Part shown: positions 60,904 to 64,000 of the stretch, piece by piece
Layout: every line of letters starts with the position of its first letter
Position numbering within the stretch: position 1 is the stretch's first letter
Source of the DNA: Lachnospiraceae bacterium
GTDB taxonomy: Bacteria > Bacillota > Clostridia > Lachnospirales > Lachnospiraceae
Length of the DNA: 64,000 bases
NCBI GenBank assembly: GCA_022793065.1
Contig: JAAWCE010000038.1
Span: 1-64,000, forward strand
Direction: 5' to 3'
The notes under the pieces: generated by a model
What the model was told of the DNA's origin: nothing
The model's input: only the letters and a program-made list of their open reading frames with translations
Database searches by the model: none
Translations under genes and position numbers: made by a program

Positions 60904-62583
60904 ATGAGTGAGACAGAATCGAGAAATTTTATTGAATTGGCAATTGAAAAGGATTTGGCGGAAGGAGTGTACGATGAGGTAAAGACCCGTTTCCCGCCGG
61001 AACCTAACGGATATCTGCATATTGGCCATGCGAAAAGTATTCTTTTGAATTATGGACTGGCGCAGAAATACCACGGAAAATTCAATATGCGCTTTGATGA
61101 CACCAACCCAACGAAGGAAGATGTTGAATTTGTAGAATCCATCAAAGCAGACATTCAGTGGCTTGGGGCAGACTGGGAAGACAGACTGTTTTTTGCATCC
61201 GATTATTTTGAACAGATGTATGAAGCGGCGGTGAAGCTGATTAAAAAGGGCAAGGCATATGTGTCTGACCTGACGGCGGAGCGAATCAAGGACTATAGAG
61301 GTACGCTCAGGGAGCCAGGTCGGGAAGACCCTTACAATACCCGTTCCGTGGAGGAAAATCTGGTGTTGTTTGAAGAAATGAAAGAGGGAAAGTACAAGGA
61401 AGGGGAGAAAGTGCTGCGAGCCAGGATTGATATGGCTTCGCCCAATATGAATATGCGGGACCCGGTGATTTATCGTGTGGCGCATATAAAGCATCACAAT
61501 ACCGGTGATAAATGGTGTATTTATCCCATGTATGATTTTGCCCATCCTATTGAGGATGCCATAGAAGGAATTACCCATTCCATCTGTACGCTGGAATTTG
61601 AGGATCACAGACCGCTATACGACTGGGTGGTCAGAGAATTGGAATATCCCCGTCCTCCGCGTCAGATAGAGTTTGCAAAGCTTTATCTGAAAAATGTGGT
61701 TACGGGCAAGCGATATATAAAGAAACTGGTGCAGGAAGGTATCGTGGACGGATGGGATGACCCCAGGCTGGTGTCCATTGCAGCTTTGCGCCGCAGAGGT
61801 TTTACGCCGGATTCCATTAAGATGTTTGTGGAGCTGTGCGGTGTTTCTAAGGCACAGTCCATTACGGATTATGCTATGTTGGAATATTGTATTCGTGAGG
61901 ATTTGAAGACAAAAGCGGTTCGTATGATGGCAATTTTGGACCCTATTAAGCTGATTATAGATAATTATCCGGAAGGACAGATTGAAATGCTGCCTTCTGT
62001 GAATAATCCGGACAACGAAGCGCTGGGAAGCAGAGAAGTGCCTTTTGGCAGGGAATTGTATATTGAAAGGGAAGATTTCGTAGAAGATCCGCCCAGAAAG
62101 TATTATCGGTTGTATCCGGGGAATGAAGTGCGGTTGATGAATGCGTATTATGTGACTTGTACCGGATGTGTGAAGGATGCCCAGGGAAGAGTTACGGAAG
62201 TGCATTGTACCTATGACCCGGAATCCAGAGGGGGCACCAGCCCTGACGGAAGAAAAGTCAGAGGCACCATTCACTGGGTAACTGTGGAGACGGCAGTACC
62301 CGCCGAAGTGCGATTGTATGAAAATATTATAGACGAAGAGAAGGGGGTTTACAACGCGGATGGCAGCCTGAATCTGAATCCTAATTCTCTTACTGTTTTG
62401 AAAGACTGTAAATTGGAACCGGCTTTTGCAGGAGCAAAGGGCGGCGAAAGCTTCCAATTTATGCGTCAGGGATTCTTTTGTGTGGATTCAAAGGATTCCC
62501 GGTCGGAGGCGCTTGTATTTAACCGTATTGTGTCTCTGAAGAGTTCTTATACTCTGCCGAAGGAGAAAAAGTCTGAGGTATGA
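60904..62583 (+). CDS. glnS: Glutaminyl-tRNA synthetase
   Basis: [66 protein letters not shown]. Confidence 0.98.
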   Translation: MSETESRNFIELAIEKDLAEGVYDEVKTRFPPEPNGYLHIGHAKSILLNYGLAQKYHGKFNMRFDDTNPTKEDVEFVESIKADIQWLGADWEDRLFFASDYFEQMYEAAVKLIKKGKAYVSDLTAERIKDYRGTLREPGREDPYNTRSVEENLVLFEEMKEGKYKEGEKVLRARIDMASPNMNMRDPVIYRVAHIKHHNTGDKWCIYPMYDFAHPIEDAIEGITHSICTLEFEDHRPLYDWVVRELEYPRPPRQIEFAKLYLKNVVTGKRYIKKLVQEGIVDGWDDPRLVSIAALRRRGFTPDSIKMFVELCGVSKAQSITDYAMLEYCIREDLKTKAVRMMAILDPIKLIIDNYPEGQIEMLPSVNNPDNEALGSREVPFGRELYIEREDFVEDPPRKYYRLYPGNEVRLMNAYYVTCTGCVKDAQGRVTEVHCTYDPESRGGTSPDGRKVRGTIHWVTVETAVPAEVRLYENIIDEEKGVYNADGSLNLNPNSLTVLKDCKLEPAFAGAKGGESFQFMRQGFFCVDSKDSRSEALVFNRIVSLKSSYTLPKEKKSEV

Positions 62584-62641
62584 GTGTGGAGGAAGCAGCG
62601 TTTTACGTTTAACACGGATTTGGCATAGAAATGAGGAAAAT

Positions 62642-63496
62642 ATGGGAATCTTATCAGGATTAAAGCGTTTGGGACTGGGGAATTTGGAAAATGTAGATAT
62701 TTATGAAAGCGAGAAGGAAGAGTCCCGGCAGAAGGCAAAAAAAACAACTGAAACGGCGCCGAAACCAAAGCCGGAAGAGAAGGATTTAATATATGAAAGA
62801 TCATATACTTGCCCTGTTTGCGGGGCCGATTTTACCACAAAAGTCATGAAATCCGGAAAAGCGAGGTTGGTGGGGGCGGATCAGGATTTGCGGCCAAGAT
62901 ATGATGTCATTGACTCCTTAAAATATGATGTGGTATTGTGCCCTGTCTGTGCATATGCGGCATTGGCGAACTCTTTTACACATGTTTCTCCAGGGCAGAC
63001 AAAGCTGATTAGAGAAAAGATTAGTGCCAGCGCCAGAATCAGCAACTATCATAATGATACGTACTCTTATGAGCAGGCGTTGGAAAGATATCAGTTGGCG
63101 CTGGCCAGCGCGGTTGTCAAGCGGGCCAAGGCCAGCGAAAAAGCGTATATCTGTCTGAAAACAGGGTGGCTGATCAGAGGATATGCGGAAAGCTTGAAGG
63201 ATGCGGAACAACCGCCGGTGTCCGTGGAAGAATTGAACAATCATGAAAACGAATATCTGGAAAATGCGTACAAGGGGTTTCTGGAGGCAAGGCAGTCCGA
63301 AAACTTCCCCATGTGCGGCATGGATGAGCTTACAATGGATTATCTGCTGGCAGCCCTTGCCATGCGGTTTCAGCATTATGATGTGGCTGGACGCCTGATC
63401 AGTACTGTGCTGACGTCATCTTCCGCAAGTGCACGGGTCAAGGATAAAGCGAGAGATATGAAAGAACAGGTCCTGCAGGAATTGAAAAAGCGTTAG
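62642..63496 (+). CDS. DUF2225 domain protein
   Basis: YTCPVCGADFTTKVMKSGKARLVGADQDLRPRYDVIDSLKYDVVLCPVCAYAA. Confidence 0.88.
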   Translation: MGILSGLKRLGLGNLENVDIYESEKEESRQKAKKTTETAPKPKPEEKDLIYERSYTCPVCGADFTTKVMKSGKARLVGADQDLRPRYDVIDSLKYDVVLCPVCAYAALANSFTHVSPGQTKLIREKISASARISNYHNDTYSYEQALERYQLALASAVVKRAKASEKAYICLKTGWLIRGYAESLKDAEQPPVSVEELNNHENEYLENAYKGFLEARQSENFPMCGMDELTMDYLLAALAMRFQHYDVAGRLISTVLTSSSASARVKDKARDMKEQVLQELKKR

Positions 63497-63508
63497 AGTG
63501 TGTAGAAA

Positions 63509-64000
63509 ATGTATGAAATGACCATCCGTTTGCAGGCAGACGGGAACCGCTGCCTGTATGAGCAGATTTATGAACATATCAAGCAAGAGATTAAGGAAGG
63601 GAAGCTTCTCGCAGGCGAGAGGCTTCCTTCTACACGTTTTCTGGCGGAATATTTGCAGGTTGCCAGAAGTACCGTGGACTATGCCTATGGTCAGTTGCTC
63701 AGCGAGGGATATATTGAAGCAAGGCCATATAAAGGTCACTTTGTATGTCCGGTGGAAGAATTGTTTCGGATAGAAGATATGGAATTTGTAGGAACATCCC
63801 CATGGGAGCGTGAAAAAGAAGGAGATGTGCCCAGAGAGGTCTATATTGGGAGTAGAAGAGAAAAAGTCAAAGATTTGGAGCATGAAGGAAAATATAATGA
63901 TCACAGAGTGATTGATTTTTCACCTTTTGACATAGATATGTCGGGATTTCCTTTTGGTGTGTGGAAGAAAATAACCAAAAATATTCTTAGTTATGCCAAC
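63509..64000 (+). CDS. MocR-like GntR/aminotransferase regulator, partial (runs off right edge)
   Basis: Frame open from ATG 63509: LYEQIYEHIKQEIKEGKLLAGERLPSTRFLAEYLQVARSTVDYAYGQLLSEGYIEARPYKGHFV (GntR HTH), then IDFSPFDIDMSGFPFGVWKKITKNIL typical of MocR proteins. Confidence 0.9.
   Translation, partial: MYEMTIRLQADGNRCLYEQIYEHIKQEIKEGKLLAGERLPSTRFLAEYLQVARSTVDYAYGQLLSEGYIEARPYKGHFVCPVEELFRIEDMEFVGTSPWEREKEGDVPREVYIGSRREKVKDLEHEGKYNDHRVIDFSPFDIDMSGFPFGVWKKITKNILSYAN

Noticed and set aside
60817-62457. Two long minus-strand ORFs (263 and 280 aa) opposite glnS
   Set aside because: Antisense shadow ORFs of glnS with no domain signal.
1-64000. tRNA, rRNA, prophage or IS elements
   Set aside because: No tRNA-like TTCGA arms with acceptor pairing, rRNA, transposase or phage structural genes were recognised.

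Overview
64-kb chromosomal window whose gene content (spoIIID, thl-crt-hbd-bcd-etfBA butyrate cluster, bioWFBDA, S10-spc ribosomal operon) points to a spore-forming, butyrate-producing Clostridia, probably Lachnospiraceae; the taxon is an inference. Left to right: a NUDIX hydrolase; a McrB-like AAA+ GTPase plus DUF2357/PD-(D/E)XK partner (type IV restriction-like pair); rarA, cyclophilin and GNAT on the minus strand; the butyryl-CoA operon; a trigger-factor-like PPIase lipoprotein; asnS; an NlpC/P60 coiled-coil hydrolase; trkA-trkH; an N6 DNA methylase with a possible N-terminal nuclease domain plus HsdS-like subunit; plsC; a BirA-operator-controlled biotin operon whose first gene is an unassigned membrane protein; a hybrid histidine kinase followed by a lone solute-binding lipoprotein; spoIIID behind a SigE-type promoter; a VWA/MoxR/LRR three-gene cluster; galE, hemolysin III and a small alarmone synthetase; the S10-spc operon from rpsJ to secY; a ZTP riboswitch upstream of a PurO-like IMP cyclohydrolase and stand-alone AICAR formyltransferase; a DHH phosphoesterase, glnS, a DUF2225 protein and a partial MocR regulator. 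The most unusual non-coding signal is a 2.3-copy, ~118-bp tandem array at 57.52-57.79 kb, between the IMP cyclohydrolase and AICAR formyltransferase genes. Its units alternate a conserved GTCGC-gca-GCGAC hairpin with a second long hairpin whose stems differ in sequence but keep pairing. The ribosomal operon also has several unusually long structured gaps. The VWA/MoxR/LRR cluster, with a degenerate HExxH motif, and the McrB/DUF2357 pair are the best protein-level candidates for under-described systems. No searches or folding were run; all calls come from reading the sequence and the supplied translations.
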